Below, piece after piece: positions 1-6,696 of a stretch of 31,268 nucleotides of DNA; position 1 is the first letter of the stretch; each line of letters begins with the position of its first letter. Location: contig CABUAS010000012.1 of NCBI GenBank assembly GCA_902489595.1, positions 1 through 31,268 on the forward strand. The letters run 5' to 3'. The position numbers and the translations under genes were made by a program. The notes beneath the pieces were generated by a model. The model did not search any database. It was not told the DNA's origin and saw only the letters and a list, made by a program, of their open reading frames with translations. Source of the DNA: an uncultured Oscillospiraceae bacterium (GTDB lineage: Bacteria > Bacillota > Clostridia > Oscillospirales > Acutalibacteraceae).

Positions 1-8
1 CAATTTAA

Positions 9-41
9 CGAAAAAACCCTGCCGATTTCTCATCAGCAGGG
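9..41 (-). terminator. Intrinsic terminator downstream of the toxin-antitoxin pair
   Basis: CCCTGC (17-22) and GCAGGG (36-41) form a six-pair stem. Read on the minus strand the stem runs directly into TTTTTT (16-11), as expected for a Rho-independent terminator of the minus-strand toxin-antitoxin operon. A weaker T-run also follows on the plus strand. Confidence 0.6.
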
Positions 42-167
42 CGAATCTTTTTATTTCCGCTCTACGAGATATAGTGGTTTTTATCATGGTTTTTATTTAA
101 AAATAATCATATTTTCCATATTATTTCATTGGCAGTACTCAAAAAGTACTCACAATTAACATTGTTT

Positions 168-434
168 TTATTCATAAATATCTCGTCTATGACCGATATT
201 AATAATAAGAATTGTGATTTTTTCATCTTGAATATCTGCGAGCAATCTATAATCGCCAACACGATACCGCCATTGTCCTGACCTGTTTGCAGTTAAGCCC
301 TTACCGAATTGTCTGGGGTCAGTACAACCTTGAAGATTTTTTTCAACCCAACCAATAATTAATGATGAAATATGTTTATCCATTTTTTTTAATGATTTTA
401 AGGCTTTTTCTGTAAATACAACCTCATATTCCAT
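168..434 (-). CDS. RelE/ParE-superfamily toxin (type II toxin-antitoxin)
   Basis: This 88-residue protein has the size and the closing motif of RelE/StbE-type toxins: a YRVGDYRLL strand near residues 57-65, a hydrophobic ITILIINIGHR strand, and a final RRDIYE. Family members are ribosome-dependent mRNA interferases or, in the ParE branch, gyrase inhibitors; which applies cannot be read here. The ATG overlaps the stop codon of the upstream antitoxin by one base (TAATG), so the two are translationally coupled, with the antitoxin first as in relBE operons. No frameshift or missing core motif is visible, so it appears intact. Confidence 0.85.
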   Translation of the reverse strand: MEYEVVFTEKALKSLKKMDKHISSLIIGWVEKNLQGCTDPRQFGKGLTANRSGQWRYRVGDYRLLADIQDEKITILIINIGHRRDIYE

Positions 435-652
435 TATAATCCAAGCTCCTCTTTGACTTCGTTTAAGGAATATGTTTTCGGATTTGCTTTGTATTCTGCC
501 ATTGCAACATCAAATGATTTAAGGTCAAATTCATCTTCAATTTTTTCCATTACTGCATTTCTAAACAAATCAGACAAAGTGACATTATTCATAGCAGCAT
601 AGCTTTTAAAAAGTTCAGTATCCTCTTGACTTAATCTTAATGAAACAGTCAC
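434..652 (-). CDS. RelB/DinJ-type ribbon-helix-helix antitoxin
   Basis: A short acidic protein with an N-terminal ribbon-helix-helix: a beta strand (VTVSLRLS), then helix-turn-helix residues through NNVTLSDLFRNAV, and a C-terminal toxin-binding tail ending in LNEVKEELGL. Antitoxins of this kind neutralise the RelE partner and repress their own operon. A longer reading from a GTG at 661 is possible, but that codon overlaps the GAAAGGAG ribosome binding site (668-661). The GTG at 652, eight bases after that site, is the better start and gives 72 residues. The gene overlaps the toxin by one base. The operator lies at 676-688. Confidence 0.82.
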   Translation of the reverse strand: MTVSLRLSQEDTELFKSYAAMNNVTLSDLFRNAVMEKIEDEFDLKSFDVAMAEYKANPKTYSLNEVKEELGL

Positions 653-675
653 AGTAATCACTCCTTTCGTATTAC

Positions 676-704
676 ATTGTATTACAATAAAATTATTTTG
701 TCAA
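676..704 (-). promoter_or_regulatory. Promoter and probable antitoxin operator of the toxin-antitoxin operon
   Basis: On the minus strand TTGACA (704-699) is followed after 17 bp by TACAAT (681-676). The -10 lies inside a perfect 13-bp inverted repeat, ATTGTA-T-TACAAT (676-688). An RHH repressor bound there would block RNA polymerase. A TATTACA motif is also repeated directly across 672-686. Confidence 0.75.
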
Positions 705-978
705 TAGTATTATTCCCAAAACAATAAAAAATTTTAAATCAAAAAAAGGAAAAACAAAACTACTTGTCTTTCCCTTTTGGTTTTTAAAACCCTTTTGGTG
801 CAGGGTATAACACGCTGCCGTTTATTAACTCGATTAGCGGGTTAGAGATTAGCACTTTTATTACGGTCTGTGCGGTTGACCGCTTTTACAGATTTAACTA
901 TATCATATTTGTATTTATTTCTCAACCGTAGTGTTATAAAAAATTAAATAAATCATTCATTTGTTAATTTTCATTTAA
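705..978. other. Gene-poor AT-rich spacer
   Basis: No convincing gene is visible. The stretch holds a direct repeat of CCCTTTTGGT near 770-800 and a short GCGGT-TG-ACCGC palindrome near 880-891. Neither has a clear function. Confidence 0.4.
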
Positions 979-1092
979 TTATCTATACTTAAAGTTTTCT
1001 TTCCACTTGCCACAATTTGCGCAAGACCAACCACTATATCCTGTAGGTGCGCTTTTCGGGTGATAGTGGCAGTCATCCTGCCCACGGTCCAT
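979..1092 (-). CDS. Possible 37-residue Cys/His small protein or gene remnant
   Basis: An ATG at 1092 opens a 37-codon frame whose product begins MDRGQDDCHYHPKSAPTGYS and continues through GWSCANCGKW to a basic end. The DCHYH plus CANC arrangement looks like a four-ligand zinc site, which is unlikely in random sequence. No good ribosome binding site precedes it (only GGAA next to the ATG), and an in-frame stop lies four codons upstream. It may therefore be the tail of a decayed larger gene. No function is assigned. Confidence 0.35.
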   Translation of the reverse strand: MDRGQDDCHYHPKSAPTGYSGWSCANCGKWKENFKYR

Positions 1093-1222
1093 TTCCAAAC
1101 GGGTTCATTAATCGGTGAAAGATGTTTTATCGAAACACTTTCGGCAATAAAATGCTCGGTAACATCGAGGCGGTATTTTGCAAATGAAATGTAATTTTTC
1201 GGTTGATTGATGAGAAAAATAT

Positions 1223-1251
1223 TTGACTTTACGGGAGAGAATTGGTATACT
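1223..1251 (+). promoter_or_regulatory. Sigma-A promoter of the zapA-U32-maf operon
   Basis: TTGACT (1223-1228) and TATACT (1246-1251) are separated by 17 bp. They lie about 35 bp upstream of the zapA start. Confidence 0.75.
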
Positions 1252-1285
1252 AAAATAGTGTAGAAATAGTTTTGAGGCGGAGAAT

Positions 1286-1636
1286 ATGGAAAAAAATAAA
1301 GTTAAGCTGAAAATCAGCGGCAATACCTACTCAATCGTTACTGACGACGACCCCGAATATGTTGAATCTCTCGGTGAACTTATTGACAGCGAGATGAAAA
1401 ATACTGCAATGCAAAGCCCGGGGCTTTCTTCTATTCAATGTGCCGTACTTGTTGCTCTTGATCAGGCAGACGCCTGCAAAAAGGCTACTGCCGCTGCTGA
1501 TAATCTGCGTGCACAGATTAAGGATTATCTTGAAGACAGTGCAAGGGCACGAATGGAAGTTGATGTTGCAAGAAGAGAAATTGAGCGCCTTAACAGGGAA
1601 ATCAGCAACCTGCGTAACAAACTCAGTTCAAATTAA
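1286..1636 (+). CDS. zapA: Cell division protein ZapA
   Basis: The 116-residue protein starts with the ZapA pattern KVKLKISGNTYSI, a beta-rich N-terminal domain, followed by DDPEYVESLGELIDSEM, and ends in a long heptad-rich coiled coil (about residues 65-116). ZapA binds polymerised FtsZ at mid-cell and cross-links filaments, supporting Z-ring assembly. The length fits Firmicute ZapA. An AGGCGGAG ribosome binding site precedes the ATG. The gene opens a three-gene transcription unit with a U32 peptidase and maf, all in the same orientation with short spacing. Confidence 0.88.
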   Translation: MEKNKVKLKISGNTYSIVTDDDPEYVESLGELIDSEMKNTAMQSPGLSSIQCAVLVALDQADACKKATAAADNLRAQIKDYLEDSARARMEVDVARREIERLNREISNLRNKLSSN

Positions 1637-1654
1637 TTTACGGTGTGCTGATTT

Positions 1655-3658
1655 ATGAAATTTGAAATATTAGCTCCTGCCGGGTCGCAGGAGTCCCTGA
1701 TTGCCGGTGTCAGGTGCGGCGCAAATGCAGTTTATCTTGGTGGTAAAGCATTGAACGCCCGCCGAAACGCCGGCAATTTTGATGATGAAGAACTTTTTGA
1801 GGCAGTTAAATACTGCCACAGCCACGGCGTTCTTGTTTATCAGACTTTGAATACCCTTTGCCGTGACGATGAACTTGATTTGGCTTATAATGCTGTAAAA
1901 TATTCGCTTGAAATCGGTGTCGACGGCTTTATCGTGCAGGATTTGGGCGTGGCAAAAATGATTAAGGAATCGTTTCCCACGGCAAAACTTCACGCCTCAA
2001 CGCAGATGAGCGTGATGACTCCCGAGGGTGTTGCGGCACTTAAAGAAATGGGCTTTTCACGTGCCGTTTTGCCAAGGGAAATGACGGCAGATGAAATACT
2101 TGAAATCAGAAAAAGCACCGATTTGGAGCTTGAAATTTTTGTTCACGGTGCGCTTTGTATGAGTGTGTCGGGGCAGTGCCTGCTTTCTGCAATGATCGGC
2201 GGCAGAAGCGGAAACAGGGGACTTTGCGCCCAGCCGTGCCGTCTGCCGTTTTCGGCAAAGAAAAACGGCAGCTGCGATCTTAGCCTTAAGGATTTAAGCC
2301 TTATTAAAAATCTTGATGGAATCGGAAATCTCGGCGTTATCAGTCTTAAAATTGAGGGCAGAATGAAACGCCCCGAATATGTTGCCGCCGCCGTGACCGC
2401 TATAAAAAAGGCAATTAGCGGCAATTATGATTATAAAGATGAGATTGACCTGAAAAACGTGTTCAGCCGCAGCGGTTTTACAAATGGTTATTTTGCCGAT
2501 AACAGAGGCAGAGATATGTTCGGCACAAGGCAGAAAGAGGATGTAATTTCCGCTAAAAATGTGCTGAAAAATTTTTCTCATTTATACGATAACGAAAATC
2601 CGCTTTTGCCGATTGATATGAATTTTATGTGCAAAGCGGGCGAAAAAATCAGTCTTACTGTATCAGCGCTCGGCAAAACCGTAACAGTGCTCGGCAACGT
2701 GCCCGAAAGGGCTGTAAATAAGCCGACCGAACGCAGTATCGTGATTGAAAAGCTGTCAAAGCTCGGCGGCACGCAGTTTTATGCAGGCAAAATTAACGCC
2801 GCTGTTGATGACGGACTTGCCGTGCCTGTTTCAAAAATAAATGCACTCAGGCGCACGGCGGTTGAAATGCTGTGTGAGTATAGCAAAAGAGAGGTTGAGG
2901 CTCACCCGTTTGAAAAGCCGTCAAAGGTATTCAGAGCAGGAGCACCTTATTACACGGCAAGATTTTCCTGCGCCGCTCAGGTGCCCGATAAGCATCCGTT
3001 TAAATATATCTTTATTCCGATTTGGAGCAGTGCAGAAGATTTTATTGATAACCGTGCAGGAGTGGAAGTTCCCCGTGGAATGTTCGGCAGGGAAAAGGAA
3101 ATTGAGCAGAAGCTGATTAAGCTTAAAAAGGCAGGCGTTAAATATGCGCTTTGCGGCAATCTCGGCTCCTACGCTCTTGCAAAACGGCTCGGTTACACTG
3201 TTTTCGGCGATTTCGGACTGAATATTTTCAACAGCGTTTCGGCTGATATGATTGAAAATCCTATCCTTTCGCCCGAGCTTACGGCTTCGCAAATCAACGG
3301 CATTAATGCTAAAGGCAAGGGCTTTATTGCATACGGCAATATTCCGCTTATGCTTACGAGAAACTGCCCTGTTAAGAACAGTATCGGCTGTGAAAAGTGT
3401 CGCAAAAACGGCGGACTGACAGACAGAAAGGGCGTAACCTTTCCCGTTGTGTGCTCGCCTTATCCGTGTGTTGAAATTCTTAACAGCGTGCCGATTTACC
3501 TTGCCGAAAGAATGAACGAGTTCAGTGCTGATTTTGCTCATTTTTACTTTTCAAAAGAGAGCAGAGAGCAGGTTGAAAAAATTATTTCACTGTATGAAAA
3601 CGGGGCAAAGGCACCTTTTGATTATACAAGAGGACTTTATTACAGGGGTGTTTTATAG
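1655..3658 (+). CDS. U32 family peptidase / RlhA-like 23S rRNA hydroxylation enzyme
   Basis: The 667-residue protein opens with the U32 signature ILAPAGS...GANAVYLGG. It carries the conserved HGALCMSVSGQC...RGLCAQPC cluster (Cys168, 175, 191, 195), which in studied U32 proteins binds an iron-sulfur cluster. The length and the long C-terminal part match the U32 plus DUF3656 architecture of RlhA, the enzyme needed for 5-hydroxycytidine in 23S rRNA, rather than the shorter TrhP or UbiU/V. A second Cys group (CPV...CEKC...VVC) lies near the C-terminus. It sits between zapA and maf, and its stop overlaps the maf start by one base. Calling it RlhA rather than another U32 clade is an inference. Confidence 0.85.
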   Translation: MKFEILAPAGSQESLIAGVRCGANAVYLGGKALNARRNAGNFDDEELFEAVKYCHSHGVLVYQTLNTLCRDDELDLAYNAVKYSLEIGVDGFIVQDLGVAKMIKESFPTAKLHASTQMSVMTPEGVAALKEMGFSRAVLPREMTADEILEIRKSTDLELEIFVHGALCMSVSGQCLLSAMIGGRSGNRGLCAQPCRLPFSAKKNGSCDLSLKDLSLIKNLDGIGNLGVISLKIEGRMKRPEYVAAAVTAIKKAISGNYDYKDEIDLKNVFSRSGFTNGYFADNRGRDMFGTRQKEDVISAKNVLKNFSHLYDNENPLLPIDMNFMCKAGEKISLTVSALGKTVTVLGNVPERAVNKPTERSIVIEKLSKLGGTQFYAGKINAAVDDGLAVPVSKINALRRTAVEMLCEYSKREVEAHPFEKPSKVFRAGAPYYTARFSCAAQVPDKHPFKYIFIPIWSSAEDFIDNRAGVEVPRGMFGREKEIEQKLIKLKKAGVKYALCGNLGSYALAKRLGYTVFGDFGLNIFNSVSADMIENPILSPELTASQINGINAKGKGFIAYGNIPLMLTRNCPVKNSIGCEKCRKNGGLTDRKGVTFPVVCSPYPCVEILNSVPIYLAERMNEFSADFAHFYFSKESREQVEKIISLYENGAKAPFDYTRGLYYRGVL

Positions 3659-4212
3659 TGCTGATTTTAGCTTCAAAATCGCCGAGACGGCAGGAACTTT
3701 TAAGACTTATAACAGATGATTTTACGGTGAAAACTGCCGATGTTAAGGAGTGTTTACCACAGGGAATTGCGCCGCACGAAGCGGTTTTGTATCTGTCAAA
3801 AATAAAGGCAGAGCCGCTTGCGAATGACGGTGATGTTGTTATAGGCGCAGACACGGTTGTGGCGGTCGACGGCAGGATTTTAGGCAAGCCGACCGACCGT
3901 GAGAATGCAAAAGAAATGCTGCGCCTTTTAAGCGGCAGAGAGCACAGTGTGTTTACGGGCGTTACGGTTTTTAACGGCAGAGAGCCGAAATCATTTTATG
4001 TTCGGACTAAGGTTAAATTTTTTGAGCTGACGGAAGATGAGATTGATTGGTACGCTTCAACAGGCGAATGCGATGATAAGGCAGGCGCATACGGCATACA
4101 GGGCAAAGGCTCTGTGCTCGTTGAAAAAATTGACGGCGATTATTTTAATGTAGTCGGACTTCCTGTATCCAAATTATACAGAGAGTTGAATAATGTAAAA
4201 ATTATTGGCTGA
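3658..4212 (+). CDS. maf: Maf/YhdE family nucleotide pyrophosphatase
   Basis: This 184-residue protein begins LILASKSPRRQELL, the Maf phosphate-binding motif (Ser/Arg/Arg at residues 8-11), and carries GADTVVAVDG with the catalytic Asp65. Conserved GRxxxVxTGV-like and GAYGIQGKG segments follow. Maf proteins hydrolyse non-canonical or modified NTPs to the monophosphate and are linked to septum control in Bacillus, which fits the zapA operon. The start is GTG, overlapping the U32 stop (TAGTG), with an AGGGGTG ribosome binding site inside the previous gene, so translation is coupled. Confidence 0.9.
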   Translation: MLILASKSPRRQELLRLITDDFTVKTADVKECLPQGIAPHEAVLYLSKIKAEPLANDGDVVIGADTVVAVDGRILGKPTDRENAKEMLRLLSGREHSVFTGVTVFNGREPKSFYVRTKVKFFELTEDEIDWYASTGECDDKAGAYGIQGKGSVLVEKIDGDYFNVVGLPVSKLYRELNNVKIIG

Positions 4213-4270
4213 TGTTACAAATTTTAATGGAAAAAGTTGTCTATTTTGCCGAAAAAAATAAAATTTTATC

Positions 4271-4299
4271 TTGAACGAATAAAAATTATGTGCTAAAAT
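4271..4299 (+). promoter_or_regulatory. Promoter of the PHP-domain gene
   Basis: TTGAAC (4271-4276) is followed after 17 bp by TAAAAT (4294-4299) with an extended TGC just before it. Confidence 0.6.
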
Positions 4300-4307
4300 A
4301 AATATGT

Positions 4308-4323
4308 AAGGGCTTCAGCCCTT
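4308..4323 (+). promoter_or_regulatory. 5-prime-UTR hairpin of the PHP-domain gene
   Basis: AAGGGC-TTCA-GCCCTT is a perfect six-pair hairpin within a few bases of the expected transcription start. It is followed by TTAAATTATAATTTTA. It could stabilise the 5-prime end or act as a weak early terminator. Confidence 0.4.
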
Positions 4324-4359
4324 TAAATTATAATTTTATGAAGTAAGGAGTTGAAGGTT

Positions 4360-5250
4360 ATGGCGGCGGATTTGCATTGTCATACAAAACTGAGCGATGG
4401 TTCTGTAGGTATTGAAGATATTATTCAGATTGCACAGAAAAGCGGAATAGATACTATTGCCATAACTGATCACGACTGTCTTGCAGGCACTGTCAGAGGG
4501 CAGGTTATCGGAAAAAGATACGGCGTCAATGTTATTTCGGGCGTCGAAATTTCAGGCTTTGATTTCACTGCAGGCAAGCAGGTGCATATTTTATGCTACC
4601 TTGCGGATTCACCGAACAGACTTGAGGGTATTTGCAAGCGCACTTCGGTTGCACGCAAAAGAGCGGGTCAGATTATGATGCTTAAGGTTGCAAGCCGTTT
4701 TCCGATTACAAGTGATTTTATTATCGGTCACGCCTCAGGTTCAACAAATCTTTATAAGCAGCATATTATGCATGCACTTATGGACGCAGGCTATACAGAC
4801 AGAATTTTCGGCGATTTATATCACGCCCTGTTTGATGCAGACAGTGAAACGAACGTGCTTGCGCCTACAAAATATCCTGACGTTAAAGAAGTTATTGAGG
4901 AAATTCACGGTGCGGGCGGTATAGCAATTCTTGCACACCCTGCTAAATTTGATAATTTTGACGAGATTGAAGAGTATGTTGAGCTTGGCCTTGACGGTGT
5001 AGAGGTCTGGTGTCCGTCTGCAACCGAAAGCGATATTCAGGCTCTTACTGCAATCTGTAAGAAAAACAAACTTCTTATGACGGGCGGTTCTGATTTTCAC
5101 GGCATTTACGGCGATTCTACAGTAACTCTCGGCTCTTATGCTACACCAAAGGAAAATCTTGATAAACTGCTTGGCTATAAGGCAAAGAAAAAAAGAGCAC
5201 AGCGCAAGGCTGAACGTGAGGCTGAAAAAAACGCACAAAACGCAAGTTGA
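4360..5250 (+). CDS. PHP-domain phosphoesterase
   Basis: The protein starts MAADLHCHTKLSDG, with metal ligands His6 and His8 of the PHP fold. AITDHD follows at about residues 34-39, then AILAHP and SDFHG near the C-terminus: the full metal-ligand set of stand-alone PHP phosphatases. Relatives such as RNase AM/TrpH hydrolyse 3-prime,5-prime nucleotides and short RNA; the substrate here is not known. A TTG at 4351 could extend it, but TAAGGAG (4344-4350) lies directly before that codon, so the ATG at 4360, nine bases on, is preferred (296 residues). The C-terminus is Lys/Glu/Ala-rich and highly charged. It has its own promoter and a strong terminator at 5267-5295. Confidence 0.85.
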   Translation: MAADLHCHTKLSDGSVGIEDIIQIAQKSGIDTIAITDHDCLAGTVRGQVIGKRYGVNVISGVEISGFDFTAGKQVHILCYLADSPNRLEGICKRTSVARKRAGQIMMLKVASRFPITSDFIIGHASGSTNLYKQHIMHALMDAGYTDRIFGDLYHALFDADSETNVLAPTKYPDVKEVIEEIHGAGGIAILAHPAKFDNFDEIEEYVELGLDGVEVWCPSATESDIQALTAICKKNKLLMTGGSDFHGIYGDSTVTLGSYATPKENLDKLLGYKAKKKRAQRKAEREAEKNAQNAS

Positions 5251-5262
5251 TTGTTTTCGACT

Positions 5263-5295
5263 GTAGGGGACGATGCCCACATCGTCCCATTTTTT
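5263..5295 (+). terminator. GTAG-headed hairpin (type A repeat) acting as terminator
   Basis: GTAG (5263-5266) heads a nine-pair stem: GGGACGATG (5267-5275), loop CCCA, CATCGTCCC (5280-5288), then A and TTTTTT. It is a good intrinsic terminator for the PHP gene. It also belongs to the window-wide GTAG hairpin family: the copy at 26227-26252 has the same arm with a compensating G-C to T-A pair change. Confidence 0.75.
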
Positions 5296-5323
5296 ATAAT
5301 TAATAATAATTCGGAGTTTTGTT

Positions 5324-6622
5324 ATGTTTAAATCATTTGCAAAAACACCGCCGCTCTGCTGGAACAGCTGGGATTGCTTCGGCGCAGGCGTTAATGAAAA
5401 GCAGTTAAAGGAAAATGCCGATTATATGGCAAAGCATCTAAAACAATACGGCTGGGAATATATTGTCTGCGATATTCAGTGGTATGAGCCGAAGGCAGTC
5501 GGCAATGATTATAATAATTTTACCGAATTGAATATGGATGAGTTCGGCAGACTTTTGCCTGCCGAAAACCGTTTTCCGAGTGCAGAAAACGGCGCAGGCT
5601 TCAAGCCGATTGCAGATTACTGCCACAGCCTCGGCTTAAAATTCGGTATTCATATTATGCGTGGTGTGCCCCGTGAGGCAGTGCATAAAAATCTGCCGAT
5701 TTACGGCAGTGAATACACTTGCCGTGATATTGCGCATCATTTTTCGGTTTGTTCGTGGAATACGGATATGTACGGTCTTAAAAACTGCACAGGCGCACAG
5801 GAATATTACAATTCCATTATAAATATGTATGCCGGGTGGGGCGTTGATTTTATTAAGTGTGATGACATCTGCGTTACGGAATTTCGCAAGTGGGATAATC
5901 CTTACACTGCCGATTACGAAATTGAAATGATAAGAAAAGCGATTGACGGCTGCGGGCGTGACATTGTTCTGTCACTTTCTCCCGGCCCTGCCGATATTAA
6001 AAACGCCTCACATTTAAAGAAAAATGCAAATATGTGGCGGCTTACTGGTGATTTCTGGGATCAGTGGGATAAACTTTATGAAATGTTTGATAAATGCCAT
6101 TTGTGGGAAAATGAAAACGGCGGCGGCACGTGGTGCGACTGCGATATGCTGCCAATCGGAAGGCTTGCAAAAAATGCCTCCTGCCACGGTGCGCAGAACA
6201 GATTCACCAATTTTACAAAGGCAGAGCAGTATACACTGATGAGCCTTTGGGGAATTTTCCGCAGTCCGCTTATGATTGGCGGAAATATGCCCGAAAATGA
6301 CGATTTCACGCTTTCGCTTCTCACGAATGAGGAATATATGAAAATGCACCGAACTTCACACGGCGCGCATCAGATTTACAGAAAAGAGCGAAACGGCAAG
6401 GGCACAATAGTCTGGTGCAGTAACGGCAAATGGTGTAAATACCTTGCACTGTTCAATACAAAAGATACTGCGGCAAAAATTACATTTGATATCGGTACGA
6501 TTTTAATGCCCGATACAATATATATGGCGTTTGATATCTGGAACGGTAAAGAAACTTCTGCGGCAGATAACTTTACCGTCACGGTTGAACCGCATGGTGT
6601 AAGGCTGTTTAAAATTGAATAG
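5324..6622 (+). CDS. Glycoside hydrolase family 27 alpha-galactosidase-like enzyme
   Basis: The 432-residue protein opens with the GH27 (clan GH-D) pattern PPLCWNSWDCFG. It continues through YIVCDIQW, the nucleophile strand DFIKCDD (Asp180 likely) and RLTGDFWDQWD, which holds the likely acid/base Asp243. A beta-sandwich C-terminal domain follows from about residue 340. GH27 enzymes are retaining alpha-galactosidases or alpha-N-acetylgalactosaminidases. There is no signal peptide, so it probably acts in the cytoplasm on imported oligosaccharides. No transporter or sugar regulator is adjacent. The ribosome binding site is CGGAG before the ATG. Substrate specificity beyond an alpha-galactoside type is not readable. 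Confidence 0.88.
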   Translation: MFKSFAKTPPLCWNSWDCFGAGVNEKQLKENADYMAKHLKQYGWEYIVCDIQWYEPKAVGNDYNNFTELNMDEFGRLLPAENRFPSAENGAGFKPIADYCHSLGLKFGIHIMRGVPREAVHKNLPIYGSEYTCRDIAHHFSVCSWNTDMYGLKNCTGAQEYYNSIINMYAGWGVDFIKCDDICVTEFRKWDNPYTADYEIEMIRKAIDGCGRDIVLSLSPGPADIKNASHLKKNANMWRLTGDFWDQWDKLYEMFDKCHLWENENGGGTWCDCDMLPIGRLAKNASCHGAQNRFTNFTKAEQYTLMSLWGIFRSPLMIGGNMPENDDFTLSLLTNEEYMKMHRTSHGAHQIYRKERNGKGTIVWCSNGKWCKYLALFNTKDTAAKITFDIGTILMPDTIYMAFDIWNGKETSAADNFTVTVEPHGVRLFKIE

Positions 6623-6648
6623 TTTTTTGTATTTGCGGATAAAGATAA

Positions 6649-6683
6649 CGGGGGGGCACGGAGACCCTCCCGTTGTTTTATTT
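6649..6683 (+). terminator. Terminator after the alpha-galactosidase gene (degenerate type A repeat)
   Basis: CGGGGGGG (6649-6656) pairs with CCCTCCCG (6665-6672), including one G-U pair, and is followed by TTGTTTTATTT. Its loop, CACGGAGA, is close to the reverse complement of the loop of the 21827-21853 element. It is therefore a reversed member of the same repeat family that has lost its GTAG head. Confidence 0.65.
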
Positions 6684-6696
6684 CAACACATTTTAA

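Noticed and set aside
880..891. GCGGT-TG-ACCGC as a terminator
   Set aside because: The loop would be two bases and the T-run is interrupted, so folding as a terminator is unlikely.
2921..3541. Long minus-strand open frame (206 codons) inside the U32 gene
   Set aside because: It lies wholly opposite a well-supported gene, has no ribosome binding site, and its product has no recognisable domain. It is a shadow of the coding strand.
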